From Pectobacterium betavasculorum (GTDB lineage Bacteria; Pseudomonadota; Gammaproteobacteria; Enterobacterales; Enterobacteriaceae), in contig NZ_JQHM01000006.1 in assembly GCF_000749845.1 (NCBI RefSeq), positions 80,674-144,673 of the forward strand: DNA of 64,000 nucleotides, given 5' to 3'. The notes below the pieces were generated by a model. It ran no database searches. It was not told where the DNA came from and was given only the letters and a program-made list of their open reading frames with translations. The position numbers and the translations under genes were made by a program. This document shows, in pieces, positions 56,089 to 64,000 of this stretch; within the stretch, counting starts at the first letter, position 1; the number at the start of each line of letters is the position of its first letter.

Positions 56089-57040
56089 GGGCACTCGCCT
56101 TCTTGCGTAAGCGGGGATCGATGAGAAGGTACAGCGCATCCACCAGCAGATTGATGACGACGAATAGGAAGGCGGACAGCATCACGACGCCCAGCACCAG
56201 CGGCATGTCGCGGTTTTCAATCGCGCTCAGCGTGACCTGCCCGATACCGGCGCGGCCAAACACGGTTTCAGTGAGTACGGAGCCACCGAGTACACTTGCC
56301 AGCAACGTGCCAGTTAGCGTTGACGCTGCCAGCGCCGCGTGACGCAAACCGTGACGGAAGCGTAATCGGATTTCGCTGACGCCGCGTGTGCGCACGGTTA
56401 ACGAGAATGGCTGGGAGAGCGCATCTTCAAGACCGTCGCGCAGTACCTGGCTAAGAATGGCGGCAATCGGCAAGCCGAGGGTGATAACGGGCAACACCAG
56501 CGACATAAAACCATCGTTGCCGGTGACAGGGAACCATTGCAGGCGAAAACTGAACAGGCTCAACAGCACGATACCAATCCAGTAGACCGGCGTGCTAAGC
56601 AGTGTCAGTTCCAGCCACGATACGGCGGTACGCAGCGGCCCATAGCGGCCTGCGGTGAGCAGCGCGCTGGTGATGGCGAGGAACAAAGCCAGTATCAGAC
56701 CACCGATCGCCAGCGGTAGGGTCTCATGCATCGCGTCGCTAATGACGTTGCCGACAGGCAGACGGTAGAGATAACTGACGCCAAAATCGCCCTGTAGCGC
56801 CTGCCCGCAGTAGCGCAAATATTGCACCCACAGCGGCTGATCGAGCCCAAATTGTTTGATGAGTACGGCACGATAGGCTTCATCCACCACGTTATCGCCG
56901 CCGCTGAGAATAGCGACCGGATCACCGGGGATAAGTTTGACGGCAATAAACGTCAATGTGGCTGCGCCCCAGAGCACAGCCAAAATGGTGAGTAGACGTT
57001 TGCCTAGCGCGTACAGGTTAACGTTTAATCCAGACATCAT
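56081..57040 (-). CDS. DppB-type ABC permease
   Basis: A 319-residue permease with six membrane segments (N-terminal YALGKRLLTILAVLWGAATL; EAA loop TRGVSEIRLRFRHGLRHAAL). Two adjacent Met codons (57040 and 57037) could start it, both inside the 3' end of the binding-protein gene, so translation is coupled. Confidence 0.9.
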   Translation of the reverse strand: MMSGLNVNLYALGKRLLTILAVLWGAATLTFIAVKLIPGDPVAILSGGDNVVDEAYRAVLIKQFGLDQPLWVQYLRYCGQALQGDFGVSYLYRLPVGNVISDAMHETLPLAIGGLILALFLAITSALLTAGRYGPLRTAVSWLELTLLSTPVYWIGIVLLSLFSFRLQWFPVTGNDGFMSLVLPVITLGLPIAAILSQVLRDGLEDALSQPFSLTVRTRGVSEIRLRFRHGLRHAALAASTLTGTLLASVLGGSVLTETVFGRAGIGQVTLSAIENRDMPLVLGVVMLSAFLFVVINLLVDALYLLIDPRLRKKASAHE

Positions 57041-58631
57041 AGAAGTTCGGTTTTGCGTTGGTCGCCCAGCTTATGCCCTGTACCTGTTTGGACAGGCCGA
57101 GTTGATAGGCTGGAACATACAGAGGAACTACATATGCCTGATCGATAACTTCGTTTTGTATCTCGGTATAGAGCTGTTTACGCTCTGTTTCGCCCGCGCC
57201 GATAGCTTTTCTCAGTTTGTCATTCAACACGCTGATGCGGGTAAAGTTGTTGCCGTTCGGTGGCGCATAGGCCGAATCGAAGACGGTACGCAGAATATCC
57301 GGCTCTGCACGCACGAAGAAGTTGGACGCGATGTCGTATTCGTTAGCGTTGGTGCGCGTAGTGAATTCACCCGCATCGACCGGCGTTAACTGGACGTCAA
57401 AGCCTGCTTGTTTCACCTGGAATTGCACGGCCTGGAACAATGCGACGTCGGCTGCTTCCACATTGGTGGTGGCATAGACGAAGCTAACGCTCAGGCGTTT
57501 GCCATCTTTGGTGCGATAGCCTGCGCTGTCTTTCTGTTTCCAGCCGGCGTTATCCAGCAGTTCGTTGGCCTTTTTCACATCAAAGCCCCAGCGGGATGCG
57601 ACGCTCGGATCGTAGTACAGCGTGGCCGGGCCGAGGACGTTATTGGCGGCTTTCAGCGTACCGAAGAAGGCGACTTTCACCGCTGCGTTGGTATCCACGG
57701 CGCTCTGGAATGCCTTACGCACCGCGACATCCTGGAAGGGGCCTTTGGTGGTGTTGAGATAGAGTACGCGGTTAACGCCTGGGTTTTCATAGGTAATGAC
57801 TTCCAGTTTCGGATTGCGCTTCACTGTGGGGAAATTGGCCGGTGGTACGGCGTCAATCGCCTGAATCTGACCGCTGCTCAGCGCGCCAAGACGGACAGAG
57901 GCTTCCGGCAGATATTTGAACACCAGACCATCCAGATAGGCTGGGCCAGTATGTTTGGCATAACCCGGACCCCAGTTGTAATCAGGGCGTTTTGTCAACT
58001 TGCTGCCGCTGCCTTTGACAAAGGAATCAAGAATAAATGGCCCGGAACCTACCACAGTATTGCTGGTGTTTGGCGTGTTCTTCAGGTAAGTCGGCGACTG
58101 AATGCCCAGATATGGCAGGCTCAGCCCCTGTAACAGTGGCGCAAACGCCGAGCTGTAGTGGATAACCACCGTGTAGGCATCCGGCGTTGAGATCTTGTCG
58201 ATAGGACCTAGCAGTGATTTGGCATAGCTTGAGGTGGTTTTCGGATCGAGAATACGCTCAATGTTGTATTTCACCGCTTCCGCATCTAGCTTGGTGCCGT
58301 CGCTAAACGTGACATCTTTACGCAGATGGAAGGTGTATTCGGTGTTGTCATCGTTAATTTTCCAGCTTTCCGCCAGCCAGGGCGTAAAGCGGTTATCTTC
58401 TGCCTGTCCTACCAGTGAATCGACCACGTTACGGGAAATCAGCGCTGTTACGCCATAGGCTGTAATGTGCGGGTCAATAATCGGCGTATCGCTACCCAGC
58501 CCTACATTCAGAATACCGCCAGACACTGGTTTTTCACCGCTTTGTGCGGCGTAAGCACCGGGATTGAGTGCGAAAAGCAGCGAGAGTAATCCTGCTGCGA
58601 GGGTCGTAACTTGCTGGTGATTTTTTTCCAT
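57018..58631 (-). CDS. Family 5 ABC substrate-binding protein
   Basis: A 537-residue periplasmic binding protein with signal peptide (AAGLLSLLFALNPGAYAAQS). The family 5 pattern is clear: TPWLAESWKINDDNTEYTFH, LRKDVTFSDGTKLDAEAVKY, VLYLNTTKGPFQDVAVRKAF. Substrate unknown (peptide, opine or glycoside possible). It heads the four-gene importer that lies between rhaR/yefM-yoeB and yagU/rhaT; a link to rhamnose-containing compounds is conceivable but unsupported. Confidence 0.9.
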   Translation of the reverse strand: MEKNHQQVTTLAAGLLSLLFALNPGAYAAQSGEKPVSGGILNVGLGSDTPIIDPHITAYGVTALISRNVVDSLVGQAEDNRFTPWLAESWKINDDNTEYTFHLRKDVTFSDGTKLDAEAVKYNIERILDPKTTSSYAKSLLGPIDKISTPDAYTVVIHYSSAFAPLLQGLSLPYLGIQSPTYLKNTPNTSNTVVGSGPFILDSFVKGSGSKLTKRPDYNWGPGYAKHTGPAYLDGLVFKYLPEASVRLGALSSGQIQAIDAVPPANFPTVKRNPKLEVITYENPGVNRVLYLNTTKGPFQDVAVRKAFQSAVDTNAAVKVAFFGTLKAANNVLGPATLYYDPSVASRWGFDVKKANELLDNAGWKQKDSAGYRTKDGKRLSVSFVYATTNVEAADVALFQAVQFQVKQAGFDVQLTPVDAGEFTTRTNANEYDIASNFFVRAEPDILRTVFDSAYAPPNGNNFTRISVLNDKLRKAIGAGETERKQLYTEIQNEVIDQAYVVPLYVPAYQLGLSKQVQGISWATNAKPNFYDVWIKR

Positions 58632-59251
58632 TCCCTGTGTCCTTTACGATGACATGAGGCCATACACGGCGGTCTGTTCGCTACTCTAGGGGGCGGCCTT
58701 ATGCATGTAAAAGAATAAAAATGGATTTTCAATTCCATAAAAATATATATGCGAAAGGTGGTAAGTCGTTTCTGGAAAACGTGTCCCAGCAAGGGATTGC
58801 CGATGACTACAGCGGAATCCGAGTCAGTAAGCGTGACCAAACATTTCTGATTATGTAGGTGTAGTATGGCAGTTATGTCATCAGGATGGGACGTCATGGG
58901 GAATAGTTGCAGTATTCAGGCGCGAGGAGCATGAGTTACTAAAATGTAATTGTTTCACAAAAAAATAACCTAACTATTTTATATTAACTATTTGTTGGCG
59001 AATTATCATTCAGTTCTCTCGGAGTAAATATACATTTTGTATACTTTATCGAATTTGGTTTTTCAATTTTTGAATAAAAATTTCACAAAAAAGCAACTCA
59101 TGATTGACTCTCATCATTTTATAAAATTAAAAAACGGCATTCCTAATAACAAAATGTACTAGAGAGATTGTTCTATATATCAATTAACCTCTTTATAAGT
59201 ACATGATACCTATGTAAGACTATAACCTTTAATAGTTAGATTGGTAAAAAA
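58632..59251. other. Long AT-rich divergent intergenic region
   Basis: About 620 bases between the binding-protein gene and yagU. The half nearer yagU is strongly AT-rich. No coding frame or strong hairpin stands out; promoters for both flanking genes must lie here. Confidence 0.4.
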
Positions 59252-59866
59252 ATGAACTTTTTTGAACAAACTCCTCCATCCCGGAGACGCTATGGATTAG
59301 CTGCTTTTATTGGTTTGATTGCAGGTATTGTTTCATCCTTTGTAAAGTGGGGCGCAGAAAATCCGCTTCCTCCACGTAGCCCTACCGATATGTTTACTAG
59401 TGCTTGTGCACCTGAATCATTGATTAGAGCTGCCGAGCAAATTGATTGCTCCCGTAATTTTCTTAACCCTCCCTACATATTCTTACGCGATTGGCTTGGG
59501 GTCGTTGATCCTAATGCGGCTGTTTATACTTTTGCCGGCCACGTGTTCAATTGGGTTGGTGTGACTCATATTATTTTCTCTATTATTTTTGCTTTAGGTT
59601 ATTGTGTCGTTGCAGAAGTATTTCCTAAAATAAAATTATGGCAAGGGCTGTTGGCTGGTGCGCTGGCTCAACTGTTTGTCCATATGATTTCATTCCCATT
59701 GATGGGTTTGACTCCTTCTCTGTTTGTTCTCCCGATGTATGAACATGTATCAGAAATTGTGGGTCACCTGATTTGGTTCTGGTCTATTGAGATTATTCGT
59801 CGTGATTTACGTAACCGTATGACTCACGAGCCCGATCCAGAGATTCCTTTGAATGCTTCACGATAA
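59252..59866 (+). CDS. yagU: YagU-family (DUF1440) inner-membrane protein
   Basis: A 204-residue membrane protein with three or four membrane segments ([76 protein letters not shown]). Full family length; E. coli YagU is linked to acid resistance. Monocistronic with a strong terminator. Confidence 0.9.
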   Translation: MNFFEQTPPSRRRYGLAAFIGLIAGIVSSFVKWGAENPLPPRSPTDMFTSACAPESLIRAAEQIDCSRNFLNPPYIFLRDWLGVVDPNAAVYTFAGHVFNWVGVTHIIFSIIFALGYCVVAEVFPKIKLWQGLLAGALAQLFVHMISFPLMGLTPSLFVLPMYEHVSEIVGHLIWFWSIEIIRRDLRNRMTHEPDPEIPLNASR

Positions 59867-59953
59867 ATCGTGATTTTATTTTAGAGATATAACCTATTGC
59901 GATGCTTATTATTTTCTAAAAATAAGTTCGCAGTAAAAATTTAAGTTTATTCC

Positions 59954-59984
59954 AAAACGCCCTGAGACTCTCTCAGGGCGTTTT
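59954..59984 (+). terminator. Bidirectional terminator between yagU and rhaT
   Basis: A 14-bp stem AAAACGCCCTGAGA / TCTCAGGGCGTTTT (59954-59984) with a 3-nt loop. A-rich and T-rich sides allow termination from both convergent genes. Confidence 0.9.
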
Positions 59985-60043
59985 GACTTTCTGGTTACAA
60001 CACATCTAACCGCTCGGTTTTCCTGGCGAATCTGATGAAACGC

Positions 60044-61078
60044 TTATGTGGCCATGCCCAGACCGACAATATTTGCCGCCAGAATAATGACCACGCAGCC
60101 GAGAACTAGCATACGTACCGGTTTTTGACCCACGGCTTTCCACTCTTTAAATAGTAACCCGACGATGCCGCCGCACAGGACGTAGAAGCTCATGTGCAGC
60201 ATCCAACTGATGTAGGTGTAATCGGCCGGAATATTGGCATGTCCCCATGCATAAAAGAAGAACTGCAAATACCACATGACGCCGCCCAGAATGGCGAAGA
60301 GCGCGTTGGCAATCAGCAACGGTTTGGCCTGTGCCAGATCGGCTTTTAATGAAATTCCCTTGCAGGTCGCCAGACGGATGAAGCAGAAACCCAGATTGAC
60401 AATGACACCGCCGCCCATAATCACCACGTAGCTGGGAAGTGCGACATACAGTGCATTGAGCCCCAGCTCTTGTGCTGCGGAGTGCATGGGTTTAGCTGCA
60501 TCCATCGCAAAAGACATACCTGCGGAGAAGATGCCGCACATCACGGCCAGAATCAGCCCTTTTTTCAGGTTGAATTCCTCGGCGCGAATACCGAGCGCAC
60601 GCTCTTTCAGTAAACCGGCATAGCTGACAATCGCGACGCCAATGACTGCGACCAGCACGCCCAGTAACGTCATGCGTCCGCCTGCCGAGCCAAACAGAAT
60701 GGAGAACTTGCCTTGCAGGACGGGCGTCATCAGCGTACCGATAATCAGCGTCACGCCGATGGCGATACCGATGCCCATCGACATGCCAAGGTAGCGCATC
60801 GTCAGGCCGTAGTTGATATTGCCGATCCCCCACATCGCGCCGAAGAGAAAGACGGGGAGTAGGGTCGCCATATCGAATGAACCGTAATAACGCCAAAAAT
60901 CAGGTAGTAGCCACCAACTGATGCTCCAGGGCAGGATAATCCACGAGAAAAATCCGCCCAGTGACCACATGGTTTCCCACGACCAGTTCTTGACCTGCTT
61001 AAATGGTGCATAGAAGCAGGCTGCACTAGCCGCGCCGATGAAGTGCCAGAAAATACCAAGAAGAATAGGATTGCTCAT
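60044..61078 (-). CDS. rhaT: L-rhamnose/H+ symporter
   Basis: A 344-residue ten-helix transporter importing L-rhamnose with protons. The start [20 protein letters not shown] and the whole length match RhaT. ATG 61078 follows GGGGTTAC; the frame extends to 61267 without family similarity. Unlike E. coli, where it adjoins rhaSR, here about 7 kb of other genes intervene. Confidence 0.95.
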   Translation of the reverse strand: MSNPILLGIFWHFIGAASAACFYAPFKQVKNWSWETMWSLGGFFSWIILPWSISWWLLPDFWRYYGSFDMATLLPVFLFGAMWGIGNINYGLTMRYLGMSMGIGIAIGVTLIIGTLMTPVLQGKFSILFGSAGGRMTLLGVLVAVIGVAIVSYAGLLKERALGIRAEEFNLKKGLILAVMCGIFSAGMSFAMDAAKPMHSAAQELGLNALYVALPSYVVIMGGGVIVNLGFCFIRLATCKGISLKADLAQAKPLLIANALFAILGGVMWYLQFFFYAWGHANIPADYTYISWMLHMSFYVLCGGIVGLLFKEWKAVGQKPVRMLVLGCVVIILAANIVGLGMAT

Positions 61079-61404
61079 GCGTAACCCCTTGTTTTTACTT
61101 TGTAGTAAGCCTGTTTCCGGCTCTGAATGTAGAGTGCGGTGTATGCGTGTTGCCAGACCTGCTGGCGCTAAACAGTGTAGAAAGGTGAAAAAATGTGCAC
61201 CTTCAGATGCGTGCCACGAGGCGGAGAGGGGCGGCATCGGTTTGAAGGTTGATACAGGCAGGATCACAAAACGCGGAGTTTATCCCTGAACGCGCGATAA
61301 GGCAGAGCATTCTGTAAATGGTGCATTCTGCTCAAGAATTGATTAACACCACAGCAGGACTTTTCGCTATTATTTCCCTCTTTTCCTCCTGCATATAGTG
61401 AGTT
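61079..61404. other. rhaT-yqhA divergent control region
   Basis: The rhaT promoter should be here. A TGTGA half-site (minus strand, 61268-61264) shares TGTGATCCTGCC with the CRP-like site before rhaS (TGTGATCCTTGCC), but its second half is poor. No ORF or terminator is seen. Confidence 0.35.
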
Positions 61405-61911
61405 ATGGAACGTTTTATTGAGAATCTGATGTACTCATCGCGCTGGCTGCTTGCCCCCGTTTATCTTGGGCTATCGCTGGGATTGCTGGCGCTGGCGATC
61501 AAGTTTTTCCAGGAGGTGTTCCACGTCCTGCCTAATATCCTGGATATTGCTGAAGCAGATTTGGTGCTGGTGCTGCTGTCACTGATCGACATGACGCTGG
61601 TCGGCGGATTGCTGGTGATGGTAATGCTGTCCGGGTACGAGAACTTTGTGTCGGCATTAGACATCACCGATGGCAGAGAAAAGTTGAACTGGCTCGGTAA
61701 GATGGACTCCGGCTCGCTAAAAAATAAAGTGGCTGCCTCGATTGTCGCTATCTCGTCGATCCACCTGCTGCGCGTGTTCATGGACGCCCGTAATATCCCA
61801 GATAACAAGCTGATGTGGTACGTGATTATCCATTTGACGTTTGTGCTGTCTGCACTGGTCATGGGGTATCTGGATCGCATGTCGCGTTACGAAAAAAGCA
61901 AAACGGCATAA
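61405..61911 (+). CDS. yqhA: YqhA-family (UPF0114) membrane protein
   Basis: A 168-residue UPF0114/TIGR00645 inner-membrane protein. It starts [20 protein letters not shown] and has four membrane segments; [20 protein letters not shown] is conserved between them. The function is unknown. Monocistronic. Confidence 0.92.
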   Translation: MERFIENLMYSSRWLLAPVYLGLSLGLLALAIKFFQEVFHVLPNILDIAEADLVLVLLSLIDMTLVGGLLVMVMLSGYENFVSALDITDGREKLNWLGKMDSGSLKNKVAASIVAISSIHLLRVFMDARNIPDNKLMWYVIIHLTFVLSALVMGYLDRMSRYEKSKTA

Positions 61912-62005
61912 CGAACGCCGCACGGTTTGCGTAGCCAGATGAAAGAACAGATCCTATTGTTAACGAAGTGATTTTATCAATATGCTTTGTTTAACGGAGG
62001 ATATT

Positions 62006-63043
62006 ATGCCGCAAACCGATCGCATTAACCGCCGTGTGGTTCTGGCTCAGCGCCCGCACGGCGCGCCAACACCAGAGACTTTCCGTCTGGAACAGCAGCC
62101 TGTCCCACAGATCGATTCAGGACATATCCTGCTGCGTACGGTGTTTCTCTCCCTTGACCCTTATATGCGTGGCCGCATGAGCGACGCCCCTTCTTATGCT
62201 AAACCTGTCGAACTGAATGACGTGATGGTAGGCGGGGCAATCAGCCGCGTGGTGGCGTCAAAACACCCGGATTATCAGATCGGTGATTGGGTGCTGTCCT
62301 TCAGTGGCTGGCAGGATTATGCAATTTCCGACGGCAAAGGGTTAACCAATCTGGGCCAGTCGCCGACAAATCCTTCTTATGCGTTGGGCGTGCTGGGTAT
62401 GCCGGGCTTCACTGCGTATATGGGGCTAACGGATATCGGCCAGCCTAAAGCAGGTGAAACGCTGGTGGTGGCCGCCGCGACCGGCCCGGTCGGCGCGACG
62501 GTTGGGCAGCTCGGGAAATTGAAAGGCTGTCGGGTTGTTGGTGTGGCGGGGGGCGCGGAAAAATGTCGCTATGCGGTTGAAGTACTGGGATTTGATGCTT
62601 GCCTCGACCACCGGGCGGATGATTTTGCCGAACAGCTGAAACAAGCCTGCCCGAAGGGAATCGATATCTACTTTGAAAACGTCGGCGGGAAAGTCTTTGA
62701 CGCCGTGCTGCCGCTGCTGAATACCTCGGCGCGTATTCCGGTGTGCGGATTAGTCTCTGGCTACAATGCCACAGGGCTGCCGGATGGACCGGATCGTTTA
62801 CCGCTGCTGATGGGGACGATCCTGAAGAAACGTATTCGGATGCAGGGATTCATTATCTTTGATGATTATGGTCATCGTTTTGGTGAGTTCTGGAAGGATG
62901 TGTCGCCGTGGGTGGAAGAAGGTAAGATCAAATACCGCGAAGAGATCGTCGACGGATTGGAAAACGCCCCCGAAGCCTTTATCGGCCTGCTGCATGGCCG
63001 CAACTTCGGCAAGTTAGTGGTCAGAGTCGGACCCGATGCCTGA
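62006..63043 (+). CDS. curA: NADP-dependent oxidoreductase (CurA-like)
   Basis: A 345-residue zinc-free MDR-type reductase (double-bond reductase, CurA/YncB family). Conserved segments: VFLSLDPYMRGRMSD near the N-terminus and the dinucleotide loop ATGPVGATVGQLGKLKGCRV (about 155). The end is GLLHGRNFGKLVVRVG. GGAGG before ATG 62006 decides the start. A strong terminator follows. Confidence 0.9.
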   Translation: MPQTDRINRRVVLAQRPHGAPTPETFRLEQQPVPQIDSGHILLRTVFLSLDPYMRGRMSDAPSYAKPVELNDVMVGGAISRVVASKHPDYQIGDWVLSFSGWQDYAISDGKGLTNLGQSPTNPSYALGVLGMPGFTAYMGLTDIGQPKAGETLVVAAATGPVGATVGQLGKLKGCRVVGVAGGAEKCRYAVEVLGFDACLDHRADDFAEQLKQACPKGIDIYFENVGGKVFDAVLPLLNTSARIPVCGLVSGYNATGLPDGPDRLPLLMGTILKKRIRMQGFIIFDDYGHRFGEFWKDVSPWVEEGKIKYREEIVDGLENAPEAFIGLLHGRNFGKLVVRVGPDA

Positions 63044-63052
63044 TACACCAGA

Positions 63053-63077
63053 CTCGCCGCTGCGGCGGCGAGTTTTG
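63053..63077 (+). terminator. curA terminator
   Basis: CTCGCCGC (63053-63060) and GCGGCGAG (63065-63072) with a TGCG loop, followed by TTTT. Confidence 0.8.
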
Positions 63078-63097
63078 CACTCGGCAGACAGAGTGTG

Positions 63098-63484
63098 TTA
63101 CCAGTACGGGCAGATAGTCACACGTGTATAGAAACTGCCTGAGTAATACATGAGAATAACAAGGTAAGTAATTATTCTTGGTGGTGTTCTTTTAACCAAA
63201 AGAAAAGGGATAGACAAAGGGATGATAATGAAATTTGAAAAACTATCAGCATAACTTCTCGGGTTTTCACAGAAATTTTTAAGTGAGTTGTCACCAAATA
63301 GCCATTCATATTCGATTGTAGAAAAAGCATGGATTAAAAAAAGACACAAGGCAGAATAAGAATAAAAATAGATGTTATCGATGTGATTTTTTTTTAACAT
63401 ACTTTCAAATTCCTTTTTGAATCCTGATGAAAAATTAATCTTACTATTTAATAAACGAGATATCAATCGTTCTATTTTTATCAT
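63098..63484 (-). CDS. Hypothetical low-GC membrane protein
   Basis: A 128-residue protein with two or three hydrophobic segments (YFYSYSALCLFLIHAFSTIE, FSNFIIIPLSIPFLLV, IITYLVILMYYSGSF). I recognise no family. Its base composition is far more AT-rich than curA. It overlaps the end of the next upstream gene by about 41 nt in another frame, so the two are likely cotranscribed and acquired together. Confidence 0.5.
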   Translation of the reverse strand: MIKIERLISRLLNSKINFSSGFKKEFESMLKKNHIDNIYFYSYSALCLFLIHAFSTIEYEWLFGDNSLKNFCENPRSYADSFSNFIIIPLSIPFLLVKRTPPRIITYLVILMYYSGSFYTRVTICPYW

Positions 63485-63905
63485 CTTGTATTAAATTAAC
63501 CTCATCATGTCCTTTTATCCATACTTCACTTATATTTCCGTAACTCCATGGGATGCTTTTGGATTTTTTAAATCCAAGCGTCTCTATATATTTTACCAAT
63601 TCAGTTTTACGCCCAGGCATTGGGTTATAAAAAACTACGCCATTGGTTAATCGCCACGTGCCATCTGGTGAGTAATAGTAAAATTCGTAGTTGTCAGAAA
63701 TAACAGGTGTGTTTTTTACTTCATCTAGGGGTAAAGTATAATGTGTAAAATGATCATCTTTTTTGTAGTGGTAACTTTCTTCGTAGAAGAATCCTGCGAA
63801 AATAACAAATATGCCAATTGAGATAAATAGTAAAAATATTGCTTTTATGAAGTCACTGTATTTAAATTTCAACAGGCTTTGTTGAATAAATCGAACTTTT
63901 GCCAA
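63444..63905 (-). CDS. Hypothetical membrane-anchored protein, 5' end rewritten by IS903
   Basis: A 153-codon frame with one N-terminal membrane segment (AIFLLFISIGIFVIFAGFF) and an extracytoplasmic domain (FYYYSPDGTWRLTNGVVFYN; IPWSYGNISEVWIKGHDEVN). The first 11 codons (MAKVRFIQQSL) derive from the terminal sequence of the IS element that begins at 63875. The native gene part begins near 63872, where a TTG could serve as start. The original start or upstream residues were probably lost or displaced by the insertion. Family unknown; low GC. Confidence 0.5.
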   Translation of the reverse strand: MAKVRFIQQSLLKFKYSDFIKAIFLLFISIGIFVIFAGFFYEESYHYKKDDHFTHYTLPLDEVKNTPVISDNYEFYYYSPDGTWRLTNGVVFYNPMPGRKTELVKYIETLGFKKSKSIPWSYGNISEVWIKGHDEVNLIQDDKNRTIDISFIK

Positions 63906-64000
63906 ACGGCAGGATCAGATCACGCATCATCCTGATAATACAGGCAGTGCCGTGGCAAAGCAGAAGTACAAAATCACCAACTGGAAGACCTACAATAAAG
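63875..64000 (+). mobile_element. IS903-like insertion sequence (IS5 family), partial
   Basis: The left terminal inverted repeat GGCTTTGTTGAATAAATC (63875-63892) is that of IS903. The transposase gene starts 60 nt inside. The element continues past the right edge. The 9 bases before the repeat are ATTTCAACA; a matching direct repeat would be expected at the far end. Confidence 0.9.
63952..64000 (+). CDS. IS903-type transposase, 5' end only
   Basis: A GTG-initiated frame reading (V/M)AKQKYKITNWKTYNK at the right edge. This is the conserved N-terminus of IS903/IS5-group DDE transposases. Only 16 codons are visible. Confidence 0.85.
   Translation, partial: MAKQKYKITNWKTYNK

Noticed and set aside
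57408..58133. Long plus-strand ORF within the binding-protein gene
   Set aside because: Antisense shadow of a clear family 5 binding protein.

Overview
The window looks like a chromosomal segment of an enterobacterial plant pathogen of the Pectobacterium type. This is inferred from the gene set (rhaBADM/rhaSR/rhaT, aspA, roxA, mgtA, nikABCDE, yagU, yqhA) and from moderate base composition; no rRNA or tRNA is present to confirm it. It alternates ordinary metabolic operons with laterally acquired or decaying DNA.

Left part (1-12740): a genomic island of the CP4/P4-satellite kind. It carries AlpA and YagK/YfjJ-type (inovirus Gp2-like) genes, a five-unit 17-bp repeat array, and an unknown protein with a ribbon-helix-helix-like start. 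The conserved island cassette follows: DUF932 (YafZ), ArdB/KlcA antirestriction (YafX), RadC-like (YkfG/YeeS), DUF987 (YeeT), CbeA antitoxin, CbtA toxin. A two-gene Septu-type anti-phage module (PtuA ATPase + PtuB HNH nuclease) sits between cbtA and the DUF4942 gene. The island ends in a decayed tail: an internally deleted tyrosine integrase, an orphan antitoxin-like small ORF, an XRE fragment, and a HigBA-like pair whose toxin has lost its N-terminal half.

Middle part (12741-35300): roxA, aspA with a LysR gene, then a three-gene envelope operon of unknown function (OmpA-type lipoprotein, multi-pass inner-membrane protein, periplasmic vWA-like protein). After a small gene with a phage-like leader comes the most interesting operon, 23407-29873: serine acetyltransferase (EpsC), cysteine synthase, JAMM peptidase, ThiS/MoaD-type sulfur carrier, MoeZ-type E1-rhodanese, family 2A (SrpI-type) encapsulin shell, and its cysteine desulfurase cargo. 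It joins cysteine synthesis, a CysO/QbsE-like protein-thiocarboxylate relay and a sulfur-handling protein nanocompartment in one transcription unit. A HEAT-repeat gene, a truncated HNH-like gene, a DUF1615 lipoprotein and a SulP transporter-carbonic anhydrase pair follow.

Right part (35301-64000): a NIT-domain chemoreceptor; an mgtA magnesium ATPase with a proline-rich leader peptide (MgtL-like) and a 30-residue membrane peptide just downstream (MgtR-like position); a nik-type ABC importer; a chemoreceptor relic; the rhamnose regulon (rhaBADM, divergent rhaSR, distant rhaT); a YefM-YoeB toxin-antitoxin pair and a peptide-type ABC importer lying between rhaR and rhaT; yagU, yqhA, curA. Two low-GC unknown genes abut an IS903-like insertion sequence whose inverted repeat begins at 63875 and which runs off the right edge. 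No CRISPR array or tRNA gene was seen.
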